Positions 36,960 to 48,925 of a stretch of 64,000 bases of DNA are shown piece by piece (position 1 is the first letter of the stretch; each line of letters begins with the position of its first letter). The position numbers and the translations under genes were made by a program. Source of the stretch: Psoroptes ovis (Eukaryota > Arthropoda > Arachnida > Sarcoptiformes > Psoroptidae); assembly GCA_002943765.1 (NCBI GenBank), contig PQWQ01000007.1, positions 622,501-686,500 of the forward strand, written 5' to 3'. The notes below the pieces were generated by a model, which ran no database searches, was not told the origin of the DNA, and was given only the letters and a program-made list of their open reading frames with translations.

Positions 36960-37450
36960 AAAGCTTTTGACAGTTTTCAAGCCACGAAAGCTGCTCGAGA
37001 AGCTATGTGTTTGTTCATATAAAACTTGGTGCAAAAAAACCCTTCAATCGGCTGAAAGTCACCGAAAACAATTTTAAAAAATCACCAAAATCACGATTCA
37101 ATGAGTATTTCGGTGATAATAAATGTTATAAGGTCTATCTTTGTTGGTATTTGCAAGGCTATACATTTGTCTGGATATTGATGTGTCTGTCTCGATGATG
37201 ATTTTTGATTCAATCAAAAATCAGATTGACGCTTGATCGACCGACACCTTGTATGATCGATGTCGGGTTGTTTTTGAAATCATTTTTTTGACAGTTTGTT
37301 TGTGCAAATATCGTGAATATATTGTTTGATGACACCAACAGTCGCCGTAACAATCACCCGAAACCGTTGGTTTTGAATTCAGCTGAAATCGGGCTGTAAA
37401 CAATTGTTTACCCTGTCAAATACCGGTCAAGTGTCAGACCTTAAAGTGCC
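36960..37450. promoter_or_regulatory. Candidate conserved regulatory block in Lim1 intron 1
   Basis: Less repetitive and richer in G+C than the rest of the intron. It carries TGACAG/CTGTCAAA motifs (Meis/TGIF type), a 25-nt palindrome at 37199-37223 and a CCGACA/TGTCGG inverted repeat (37241-37266). Open frames on both strands (37007-37198, 37221-37403) show no domain. Enhancer function is inferred from composition and position only. Confidence 0.25.
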
Positions 37451-40400
37451 GCTTCAAAAAAATTGAATTTCTTTGATCAATTGATTGATTGATCGATTGG
37501 AGATCCATACATTGACTAAGGTATTTGATCTCATAGATTTCAAAGAAATCGAAAGACAAAACCCTTTGAGTTCATTGAATATTGTTCAATAAACTTTGTA
37601 TCTTTGAAATGTTGCACATTTCGCATGATGAAAATAATGGTAAAATGTCAAAAAATTTGATTTTCTTTTTGATCTCCAAACATGTATGGTGACACATTTT
37701 TTCCATTTCAATTTTCATTGATATTTTGCCTCATTCATTGTATCCTTTGATAACACATGTCAATCATTCGTAACAATCATAATATCAACCGGAATGAAAT
37801 GACTATCATTCGGTAATGAATGAACTGAACTGAACTAAATTCGATAACAACGCAAAAACAGTCAAAAAAATATGTATCATTCAAAAACATTGAATTCAAA
37901 CAATCAAACTCGTGAATGGTGAATCAGAATGCTTTGAATGAATGAATCAGAATGAATGATTCAGAATGAATGATTCAATGAAAATATTGCTGAACAATCA
38001 ACTCAAACAATGATAACAATGTGAAATGATCATACCAGAAGATCGGTGAAGAATTTTGCCATAGAGACATTGTCATTGTTATCATTCATTCATTCATTCA
38101 TTGATTTAATGATAATAATGGTTGAATAATAATGTGTGATAATGATAATAATAGAATCAAAATGAATCCGAGAAACAATGGAATCAAATTCAAAACACAC
38201 ATTGTTTCGATTCAAATTCAAAATAACAATGTATTATGTTGCATGTATCAAAGCCATCAACGGACATTGAATTTAAAACAATGCCAATATTCTTGGTAGT
38301 TCATAGAATCGAATGATGAATACACATCAGAGAGAAATGCCAGAATTTATCAAAATTATTGATCGATTGATAATCATTGATTCATTGAGTCGATTGGTGG
38401 TACTGGTGCTGGTGGTACCGAATGAACCCGGCATTGGTTTGATTCTGTGAATTTTTGTATCTAAAATAGTCAAAAAAAAATGCGATCAAACAATGCTCAG
38501 TTCGGGCATTGATGTTACAAAAATGATCTAATCTAAAATCGCGCTCATTTCATTTCGGTATATATTGTTTTTCATTGAATGCAAACAGTACACATATTAT
38601 ATAATATATCTACAATAATGAAATGAATGAATGAACAAAGTGTATGAATTGATATCAATTGATCGATCATTGATCATTTTATGCGAAAAAAAAAATTGTA
38701 CAGACATAGCCTTTGGATGTTTTTTTTCTATTTTTCGATATCGAACCAATACGAGCTTATGAAGCTCATTGAAACATTGAAACATGCATTTGTATTGAAG
38801 CATCTGCAAATACATGCTGCTATCGTGAGATTCAATGAATATTCAATGAATTCATGGTATTTCGATCCGATTGATTGAAAGTGTGTAAAATATATTTATA
38901 TCAATCGAACCATAAAAACATTTTGCGAAAGTTTACGAATCAAATAACCGAACCAAAAACAACCAAATAACCAAACAAACAAACAGAAAAAATGTTTTTC
39001 CAAAAATCAATGAAGCATCCATGCATCCATCCATTCATTCACAAGGATGATGAGAAATTTCTGCTGTTCAATCATTGATTGGCTGCTGTTTGTTTGATCT
39101 TCGCTGGTTATTCACTGGTTTTGCAAAATGAAAATACTTGAAAACACATTGAAATACATGCAAAATACATGGAAATACATGCGAAAATGCAGATCAAATA
39201 CATTCAAATGAATGGTACCCGAATCCATTGATTCAATCATTCATTGATTCTGCATGATCAAACGATGTTTATTTGCTCGTTCGTTGATTTTTAAGTTCGT
39301 TCATTTGTTTTCGTTGGTTGGTAAATGTTTTACGAACCACCATGTTATTGGAACAACAACAACAATCATTGACGATAATCACATTGATCAATGTGATTAA
39401 ATGCAAATAAATTATGATTTATGTACGAATATTTTCACTTTAGAATCTAAAGTTTAGATGTACATCAAATCATGATAATAATTCAATTCAATTCATTGAT
39501 TCACATTCATTGAATTCATAGAATTTGTGCGTGTGGTTTTTCCAGGGTCTTTTTGGTGTTTTATGTTGATTCTGTGGCTGTATTTGTGCTGTATATTTGT
39601 ATGTGTTGGATGCTTAGCGAACACCTTAGCATCATCCACATCATCATCGTCATTATTTACCCTTGAGCAATTTTCAAGTATTCTTTATGCTTCGTGTGTG
39701 TATGCGTGTTTCTCCACAATGATTGAATATGAATTCTTCTCTCTCTCTCTCTGCTCCTCTCCTCCTTTAATATGAAAATAATTCATTCGTTTTGGTTGTT
39801 GGTTGGTTTCTGTTGGTTTAGTTGTTTGGTTTCCCTTGGGGCTTGGAAAATACAAAAAAAAAAAAAAATTTCCCGAATGTGTCAAAATTTGAAACAATTC
39901 ATTCATTCATATTCATATTCAGTCAGTCTGAAATATTCAGTCATTTTGCGGGAATTTTTCCCGATCCCGAACCATGGATTTTTTTTTCAGGGGCTGTTGA
40001 GGGACCCCTTGAAAATTTTTGGATCAAATGATGATTATGCCCGAATATTTCAAGGCAAAACAAATATTATCATTGATAATCGTACAATAATAATAAATTG
40101 TAACAATTGTTTAGTGTTTTGTGTGTTTTAGAGTTTATTTGCGATTCAATTGTGAAATTTGAATTGATTTGAAAATAATTTCATTTTTCTTTGATTGATT
40201 CAAATTGAAATTTGTTTGATTTTCAATTCATTTTTTCCAGTGAATTCAAATGAAATATAATTTGAAATTGAATCATGTATTAGAGTCTAATATTGAACAA
40301 TTTTAAAAAACAAATAAAAACATTTTGATTTGTCATCAATGTTTTTCAATGTGTGATATTTTGTAGAATGATGATGATGAACCTTTATCATCACTCTAAA

Positions 40401-40562
40401 ACTTGTTCATCAATCATCAATTTTTCATCACTTGAACACATTAATGTTTATCAAATTAGTCAAATTGATGATGATTTGTTTTTTCAAATAATTATTTTGT
40501 ATATAAACCAATGATGATATTAATCAATATTTATTCTTTCAATTGATTTCTCCTAAATATAG

Positions 40563-41089
40563 ACGCTTCGGCACCAAATGTTCAGGATGTTTACAAGGCA
40601 TTCTACCCACAGACCTAGTACGACGTGCCCGAAATAAAGTATTTCACATTAAATGTTTTACATGTATTATTTGTCGTAAACAATTGAGTACTGGTGAACA
40701 GCTGTATATATTGGAAGAGAATCGTTTTATATGTGAAAAAGATTATTTAAATAATCGTCATCTAAATCATCCTCATCACCATCACCACCACCATCAACAT
40801 CATCAATCCTTTCATTCGCAATCTGCATCACCAAATAGTAATTTGCAATCACAACAACATCAACCATTATCATCATTATTATCATCGACAACGACATCAT
40901 CGATATCATCGAATCAAATTGTTTATCATCATTCACAACAACAACCGCCGCAACAACAATCACCAATACATCATCATTCGCATCATACGCCGCATCATCA
41001 TCATCATTCACATCTATCTCAACATCATCATCATCATCATCATCATCATCAACCAATTTTGAATAATTCAAATAATCCACATCATCAAG
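40563..41089 (+). CDS. Lim1: Lim1 exon 2: LIM domain 2 and His/Gln-rich linker
   Basis: The first base completes K62; then RFGTKCSGC opens LIM domain 2 (residues 68-122) with ligands C68, C71, H90, C93, C96, C99, C119 and D122. The segments VRRARNKVFH and KQLSTGEQLYI closely match vertebrate LHX1. From about residue 128 the protein turns into a low-complexity linker of His, Gln, Ser and Asn, encoded by long CAT/CAA/TCA codon runs; this linker does not resemble that of vertebrate LHX1 and is probably lineage-specific. The exon is phase 2 at its start and phase 1 at its end (CAAG|GTATGT), coding residues 63-237 plus one base. The minus-strand frame over the CAT run is a shadow. Confidence 0.93.
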
Positions 41090-44000
41090 GTATGTGAATG
41101 ATTATGTTTTTCAAAATTGATTCAATGATTAGAAATGAATTCAAATTATATTCAAATTTTCCACCAATCTAATTTACATTCAAAATCATATTTAATAATT
41201 CGATTATCATCAGTCATTGGTGGTGTAGCGATTCGAATAGATTCATAGATTCCCGATTTCAGTCTCTTTGGAATCAAAAATTTGACAGTTTTCAAGTTGC
41301 CTTTGGCGAATTTATTTGTTAAAATATTCGTACACACGCTCGCACCCACAGAATTCAATTGCCCATTTCATCATTTGTGAATTTGTTACAAAATAAGTAG
41401 AAATGAATTCTGAATATTTTAATGTCAAACGAACAAGCAACATCAAAGAATTTTTCTGCTGCATTTGGACATGAATCTAGAATAGATCTAAAATAGATTG
41501 AATAGAAAAGTGCTTTAGGGTTTTAGACACCACATACCAAGGTCTCAGCTATTCACAGCTATTCAGATGATGATGAATGCTGATACACGCTAAATAAACT
41601 TTGTGAAATATGAACAAATCGTGAAATTCTATCAAAGAATTTGATTGAATTCCGAATTGAATGATTGTTGTTTCGAAACATGGTGATTTACCGGAATATT
41701 TTATGCTTTGAATACCTTTTGGCAATGATAATTTTTGAAAATTCTTGTCTGTCATACATTTTCTATTTCAGTGATGAATCTGAATTTTGATTTATCCGAA
41801 ATTTCTCTGAGCTTCAACCTTCGAAGATTAAACTTGTAAAATTTACAACATTGAAAATAGACTAAAATAGACTGAAATAGACAGCAATGAATGCATCTGA
41901 TATTACGTGAATTTCACATTATTTCACTCAGCCAAGACTCATTCATATATCGAAACAATAGCCTTGTGAATCTGATCACCTGAAGAAATATAAACTTGTG
42001 AAATGAAATGAAGAATGAACTATTTCGTGTCAAAAATAATATTCGATCGTGTCGATTGAATTTTCTATGATCGTGGTCTTTTTAGTGGTATTTTTCGTGG
42101 TCAAAAATGTTCGTGGTTAATTTCTTTCGTGTATTTGTCGTAAAATGTTCTTCTTTACTTTTGCAAAAATTTTCTGCCATAATTTTGACACCAATCTCGT
42201 CATACCACACCGTTCGATGTATGAGTTTGAGTTTGTGCTGCTGATTGTTATGAGTGTATTGGCTGTGTGAAATATCAAAGTATCATAAAATTTTTGATGT
42301 TGTTGATGATGAATGAATGAATGAATGAACATTTGACCAGAAATGATCATCATAAAAAATGAAATCAAATATTGATTGAAACACACAGTGAAATTTTGCT
42401 CTTGGTTTTGCTGGTTTTCGGTTGCTTCTCTGGTTTGGTTTTGCTGGTGTTTAGTTAATGCTTTCGGTTGATGATATCCAACGATCACAAACACGATTTA
42501 TGTTATTCGCTGGTTGGTTTTGTGGATATTTTGTGGTGTTTTGATTTTTTCAAAATTTTCGTGAGCAAATCGTGATTTTGGCTGAATTATTTTCTTCTGT
42601 GTGATGAATCTTCGATGGTCAAATGTGAAAATGTGAAAATCGAAAAAAGCAAAATTTCACCATTCTACACTTCGATGAGAAGTCGTTGAATTGAAAATTC
42701 AATCACTGAATTCATTTGTTGTTGATGAAAACTGAAGCAAATGATGATGAACAAATGTTCGAATAAGGCTCATACCTTCGAATAAGGTTCATACCTTTGA
42801 ATAAGTCTTATGTAAAGGTTTTTAAAATGTCAAATTTTTTTCAATTTTTCATTTTTCATTCACCGTTTTTTTTTGCTTTGAATCATTAACTGATGATCAA
42901 TGATTCAAGAATCAAAGTAAATTGTTCAAATGAAATGGTTCAATGTTTTTCGGGTTCAAAGATGAATCGAAACTCTCGAATTCTGTCAGTACACAAGGGT
43001 TTACTTGTAAATTTTTCATTGTTTAAATGGTAAAGTAAGGGCTGTCATTATCATTATTCATTATTCAATTCGATTCAATTGATTGATTGATGATCCATGA
43101 TCACATTGATTACTGGAAAAATTGGTTCTTTGTTTTCTCCTTTAAGAACACCGATAGTCATCTTTGAATATTCTTTGTGTAAAGTTTTTCGTAATTAAAC
43201 TTTCTGGATGAATCTCGAAAAATGTCATTTTGGTGAACTGATTGATTTATAAAAATTCAATTTCAAAGGCCATTGAAATTGAATGGAGTTTTTCTAGAAA
43301 TTTTCAAAATTTTTGAAATTTTCAAAAAATTCTCAAAGGCTCAAAGCTCAAAACAGTCATTTGAAACGTGATGTGTGTAATGTAATCAAATGATTCAAGA
43401 ATTCAACGTGATTCTCTGAATGATATTTGGTATGATCCTCATAAACTTGATTTGTCAGATGAATTTATTTTTTCGGAAAGTTTTCGGGTTTTGGTTTTGA
43501 TTATATTGTACCCAAGACGTAGATCATCATCATCATTATTATTAATGTAACATCAATGATCATTTCGGTGGTTATTCTTCTGGCGAATTCATTCACATAG
43601 AATTCAAATCACATTGAATGAATGAAACCTGTGATTTTCGATTGTAGATTCATTTGGGATTTGAATCATTGAAATACAAATGATACATACACACAAAAAC
43701 ACATTTGAAAAATATAAAGTATTTACTTTTGTTTTCATTTGCTTCTATATTTTCAAATACATTTTGATATATTTCCATTCCGAAATTCTTGATGATATTA
43801 ATAATAATCATTATTTGAATGGTAAACCACCACCATACATTTGTATATTTATCATTTCACTCAGATTTATTTATTTAATCATTGATGTTTGTACACACAC
43901 AAAACACACAGACATCAAAATCAAATGATTATCATTATTATTATTGTTGTTTTTGTTCATATAACTGAATGTATATCGATTATTATTATTATTATTATAT

Positions 44001-45538
44001 CATTTGTATGAATGTATCTTGGTACATTTCTATAAATAATAAGGCTGTAATAAAGCTATGCAGAATGTCGATTCACTCTGAATGCATTGCATGAATGTTG
44101 CGATATTTGTCCCTTGACTCTAATATTCATCATGGAAATGAGAAATGGAAATGGATATCATTGTTTTTAGGATAATTTTGCTTGGAAAAAATTTTTAAAA
44201 TTTTTAATTTCAAATATTTTTTTGTTGGTTGTGGTTTCTGGTTGAAATAATAATTATTATCATTCATTATATTCAATGAATTCATAAAACTTTGATGATT
44301 TTACGGCTAATAATAATGACAATGACTAGCTGAGCTTTTCCAATTGTGGAATTCATGAATTCATGAAATTATTTCCTTGAAAAAAATATTTTTGTTTGTT
44401 TTGGTTTCAGACCATTTAAAATCAATGGTTTTTTTTTACTGAATTTTACCAAAGTTTATGACTTGTTTTTGCTTTATTTTCATTTATTTCTCGCAAATAC
44501 AAAAATATGCACAAGTGTTTCGATTTACGGCCAATGACTTGACAATTAAAGCTTTAGAAGTTTAGCACCATGCAAAGTAATGCAAAGTTGATTCTTAAAT
44601 TCAAAGTTAAGAATCAGTTTTCGACGAAGTTTTGCTTTGGGTTTGAAGCACGAAAAATGCTAAGAAATCGAATCATTAAAGTGTCAACGACAATTTTTTG
44701 ACAATTTCTTATGATATATGGTGAATGATGATCATAAGGGTGGATTTCTCAGTGTATAATTTCAGTGTATTTGAATTGAAATCATTCGAAATTCAAACGA
44801 AAGACAATTCACATTGATTTCGATGATGATCACAACTCGAAGAATTTTCTGTCTTCGAGTTAAGATGAAGAAAAACCAATAAAATTTTTTATTATTTCAA
44901 TAAGAAGATGCTCGATGATTATGGAATGAATAAATAAATAAATTCAAATAATAAACGGATAATAATTCGTGCAATAACAATAATGATCACACATAAATTT
45001 ATGACCAGTAAGTCTCGGTGTGTCGATGTATGTTTTATTATTTTTGAAAATTTTTCATGAATTTCATTCGAATTTCACTTGAATCATTCAAGGAATCTCG
45101 TTTTGTTTCAGTCATATATTGTAGAATCAATGATACTTGTACCTTGTAAATGACATTTTCCCTGAGTGCTATTGTTCGTATATCTTCAGAAAATTCTGGA
45201 CAATTTTTTGACCACTAAAACAAAAAATGTATCACGAAATCCACAATTGTAAATAAATGATGATAATTCAAATATTTAAGTATACCGAAATGATATGATC
45301 GACTTTTCAATTCAAATATTTAATAATTTTTGAATTTTTTTATTTAATGTCTTTGAATACGAATTGAAAATTCGTATTCAATGTTTGGAAATGCATAGGA
45401 CGTTTGTTAAGCCTTTCGTGTATTTGTATTTGTTTTAATGTTCAATGATAATTGAGCATATATGAACTATTCATGAATTGAATTGTATTATTAATTTATT
45501 TGTTTTTTTTTCGCTTCTTTTTTTTTGAAAATTTTTAG
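41090..45538 (+). other. Lim1 intron 2, 4.4 kb
   Basis: Runs from GTATGT to a T-rich tract ending ATTTTTAG. No MITE copies. A 125-codon minus-strand frame (42117-42494) lies within it; I cannot assign it. Otherwise AT-rich DNA with TGA/ATT repeats and no recognisable gene. Confidence 0.85.
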
Positions 45539-46119
45539 GTTTAAACAGTAATAATAGCAGTAATAATAATGCTAATAATGAAACATCGAATGATATTGTT
45601 GATGATACAGATTTTGATGATAATCTAATTGTATCACCTGGTTGTGATGGTGAAAATTTTAGCTGTAAAGATGAACTGGATGATTCGGATGATGATCAAG
45701 ATGATGATGAAGATGAACAATCATTATTAGGTTTAGATGGACAATTATCATCGTTAAATAGTCTAAGTCATGGTTCATCACATCATGCATTATCAAGTAA
45801 ATCATCACCAATGTCACAATCATCATCAATGTCTGATTCAGGTATCGGTTGTACGAATGGATCGGCAGCATCATTAGGTGGTGGTCTTGGTGATCCATCA
45901 TCACCGACCGGTGGTCATCAATCCGGTTCAGCAAACAGTATGGGAAGTTGTAATGATGAAAATCAACCAGGCGGTACTAAACGTCGTGGACCACGTACAA
46001 CAATTAAAGCAAAACAATTGGAAACATTAAAAGCAGCATTTCAAGCAACACCAAAACCAACTAGACATATACGTGAACAATTGGCCAATGAAACTGGCCT
46101 CAACATGAGAGTCATTCAG
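45539..46119 (+). CDS. Lim1: Lim1 exon 3: acidic linker and N-terminal homeodomain
   Basis: Codes residues 238-431. It begins with an Asn/Ser-rich stretch, then an acidic block (DDSDDDQDDDEDEQS), a Ser/His region, and SSMSDSGIGC and a Gly-rich segment ending ENQPGGTKRRGPRTT. The homeodomain starts at R386; this exon holds its positions 1-46, with TTIKAKQLETLKAAF, TPKPTRHIREQLANETGL and NMRVIQ, nearly identical to LHX1. The exon ends CAG|GTATGT in phase 0 between homeodomain residues 46 and 47, an intron position common in LIM-homeobox genes. The start is set by the ATTTTTAG acceptor, which restores G238 and keeps the frame. Confidence 0.94.
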
Positions 46120-46463
46120 GTATGTTTCATTTTTGATCATTTCCCATATTTCACCATTCACATAATCTAACACATAGTTAAAATACATTAATCCGAATTT
46201 CCTGTCATGTTAACACCAATTGAGAATTATCTAACAATGTTCGGTCAGTCAAACAAAGCTTCAAAAGTAGAATATCACGAAATTCAAAGATTAAATTTCC
46301 CATTTGAAATTGAATGGGATAATTCCATTGTATATCAATGTGAATATATCAATGTATGTCTGTGTATTATGTGTGCGGTACATGTGTCAAACGTGTGCCA
46401 TCATGCGCCAATCATCCAAAAATGAACAACGGAATGAAATGTACAAACAATTGAATTGAATTG

Positions 46464-46487
46464 AAACCAGTGAATGCTCACTGGTTT
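46464..46487. repeat. Perfect 10-bp hairpin in intron 3
   Basis: AAACCAGTGA and TCACTGGTTT pair exactly around the loop ATGC. Confidence 0.5.
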
Positions 46488-47733
46488 GCCATATAGACAA
46501 TATATGATATCAAATAGATAAGAGAATTCATTTTAAACATATGAATGTTTTGAAATTTGACATTATCATTCGATTCTGATCATCTCTGTCACCATTATCA
46601 TCATTGAACGAAATTATTGCCGTCGATTGTTGTGTTGTTTTGATGTGTGATGGCTGATGGTTGTGATGTGTATGTGTTGGGTACATACATTCGAATATTC
46701 TCGCATATTGTACTGATTCGTTTTGAATCTCTGAATTGAAGCCACATTTTCTTTTTTAGTGTGTTTTATGCATGTGTTTGTATCTATTAAGCATCATTTC
46801 ATTCATCTCATTTCATCGTATTTGATTGTTTAAATATGTTTATTTTCAATTCCAAAGATGAAATATTTAATATTATTCTTTGATAATTAATAAATGAATA
46901 AATGAAATGAGTAACTGAATGTATTTTAACAAATGCATGATCAACGAGTCTCGACACATTCACAATTCATTCAAACATCTTTGAATATCAGTTATCTTGA
47001 TTTGTATTTCATACATATGATTTCAATTTCATGTTTTGGTGATGATGATGATGAATTTATCTTGATTTTCACAATTGTTATTTTAACTGTTATTTGATGA
47101 TGATATTTGTGTGTTTGATGAATACACACAGATATACCGAGACACACACATACATATACAGAGATGTATGCATTTTGAATTTTGACAAGTTCTTTGTCGC
47201 TATTTGGTATGCTTTACGGAAATTTTAATTTTAAATTTGTTTCATTTCAATTTGATTTCTCTTGAAATGAAGTCTAAAAATCTTCAAAATCAATCTTGAA
47301 TCTTTTGGCCGAAGTTTTACGAGTGAAATTCAAAGACGAATCTCGCAAGTCTGCTGAATTTAGATGGTCATTGAATCATTTTGCTCTCGATTTTGCTTGG
47401 TCTCAATTCAAAAATGAAATAAATCATCAAAATTTCAAAAACTGTATGCTCTCTTGCAGACCTAATCATCTTTGGTGCATTTAATATCATTTATTTGATC
47501 TGATATCGTTTTTTGTTTCATTTTCACTGTCATTTCTTTGTATGCGTTTCTTGGTTCCTGTTTTCGCAAATTGTTATCTCGATATTTGAATCTTATTTTG
47601 TTTCATACAACAAATTTCGAAAAATATGATATCCGTCCAAAGATGATGATGGGCCTAGAAACGTTGTGTGACGGTCTATCTCGATCTATCCGGCTGTAGA
47701 CATTAACCATTTCCATTTTTATCGTCGCATCAT

Positions 47734-47765
<32 letters not shown>

Positions 47766-48869
47766 CAACATTTGATCAGTTCATTTGTTTTTAATGTTTA
47801 AAGCTTCGTTTGTTGCTTGTCATAATCGTCAAAGAAAATAATAATAATCGTCAAATCATCAAATGACGAACACCACAACAGTCAAAATGCACATATCAAC
47901 ATAAATAAACATTAAATTAACTATGAAAATAAATATATCAATGAATTATGAATTTTTCGTTTGTTTGTTCGTGTGTTCATGTCTGTTATTTTACTCATAT
48001 TTATTTATTTGATATTTAAGTTCATAAATGTCAATGAAAAAAAAAAAAAAAAACAAAATAGTCGAGTGTATTTATTCAATACCATATCATCTTATTAACT
48101 TAAATTTTACTTAGTCAAATTCAGCTTATTTTGACATACATAATTTTTTTCCAATTATGAATATTATTCCAAGAAGAGAAGTAGAAAATTATTCAGAAAA
48201 ATCATTAAAAAAACAAAATACTAAGAAGATGCTAAGAAAAAATGGGTGTCTCCACCAATGCGTTTGTACTAAATGAACTATAGCCTTCGAAATTTTCAAA
48301 ATTGTTTGTTTTCATGCAAATTTTCTGACGAAAAAAAAAGAAATAAAAATAATGAAATTATCAAACGATTTACGCCATATGATGATGATAATTTGCATTA
48401 TAAACGCTTGATACAGATGTGTTTAATGCGCACGACCTTTGACCGAAATTCATATTTTTTTTTGTAACAATTTTTCAATTTGTTTTGTTTGTTTTAATTT
48501 TCTGTGGTCTTTGATAGATTTATTTGTGTTTTACATTTTCATTAAAACCCTTTTATTTTTGGTTTTTCTTTTGGGGTGAAATTATGTTTACAAATTCACC
48601 CGTAGTAGACTAAACATTGGAATAAGCATGTATTTCATTGAATCATTGATGCTCTTTGAACTTTGTATTTTTGATGAAAAACCAAAGAAAAATCGGTCGA
48701 AATAAAGGGTTATTTTGTTTTTTGAATTTTTTCTTTTTTTTTTTTTTTTTTTTTTTGCACCAAAGATTTACATTGAATCTTGTTGATATTGTTTTGAATA
48801 AATGTGTTATGATAACATCATCAAAGCCAAACACACATACATTCTGTTGAAATCAAAGCTTTAGTCGAA

Positions 48870-48870
48870 T

Positions 48871-48901
<31 letters not shown>

Positions 48902-48925
48902 TTTTTTTTTTTTTTTTTTTTTTTT
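48870..48925. repeat. Compound (TTTA)n and T24 repeat
   Basis: About eight TTTA units pass directly into 24 T. On the minus strand this reads as a long A tract followed by AAAT repeats, the look of a decayed poly(A) tail, but no retrocopy body is recognised. Confidence 0.9.

Larger units (their letters stand above)
23487..40562 (+). other. Lim1 intron 1, 17.1 kb
   Basis: Begins GTATGT and ends CCTAAATATAG, splitting LIM1 from LIM2 at the phase-2 codon K62. It holds seven MITE copies between 24.6 and 32.6 kb, trinucleotide (ATG/GAT)n arrays near 31.2-32.5 kb, a 20-bp palindrome at 32008-32027, and a less AT-rich block at about 36,960-37,450. I see no exon or RNA gene inside. Its size and the regulatory nature of the gene make it a likely home for enhancers. 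Confidence 0.85.

Noticed and set aside
40727..41080. Minus-strand 117-codon frame of Asp and Val runs
   Set aside because: It is the antisense of CAT/CAA/TCA codon repeats in Lim1 exon 2; the sense strand has the LIM2 domain and conserved splice phases.
48641..48925. Long T tracts as evidence of retroposon poly(A) tails
   Set aside because: No recognisable retrocopy body or target-site duplication beside them; simple slippage is enough.
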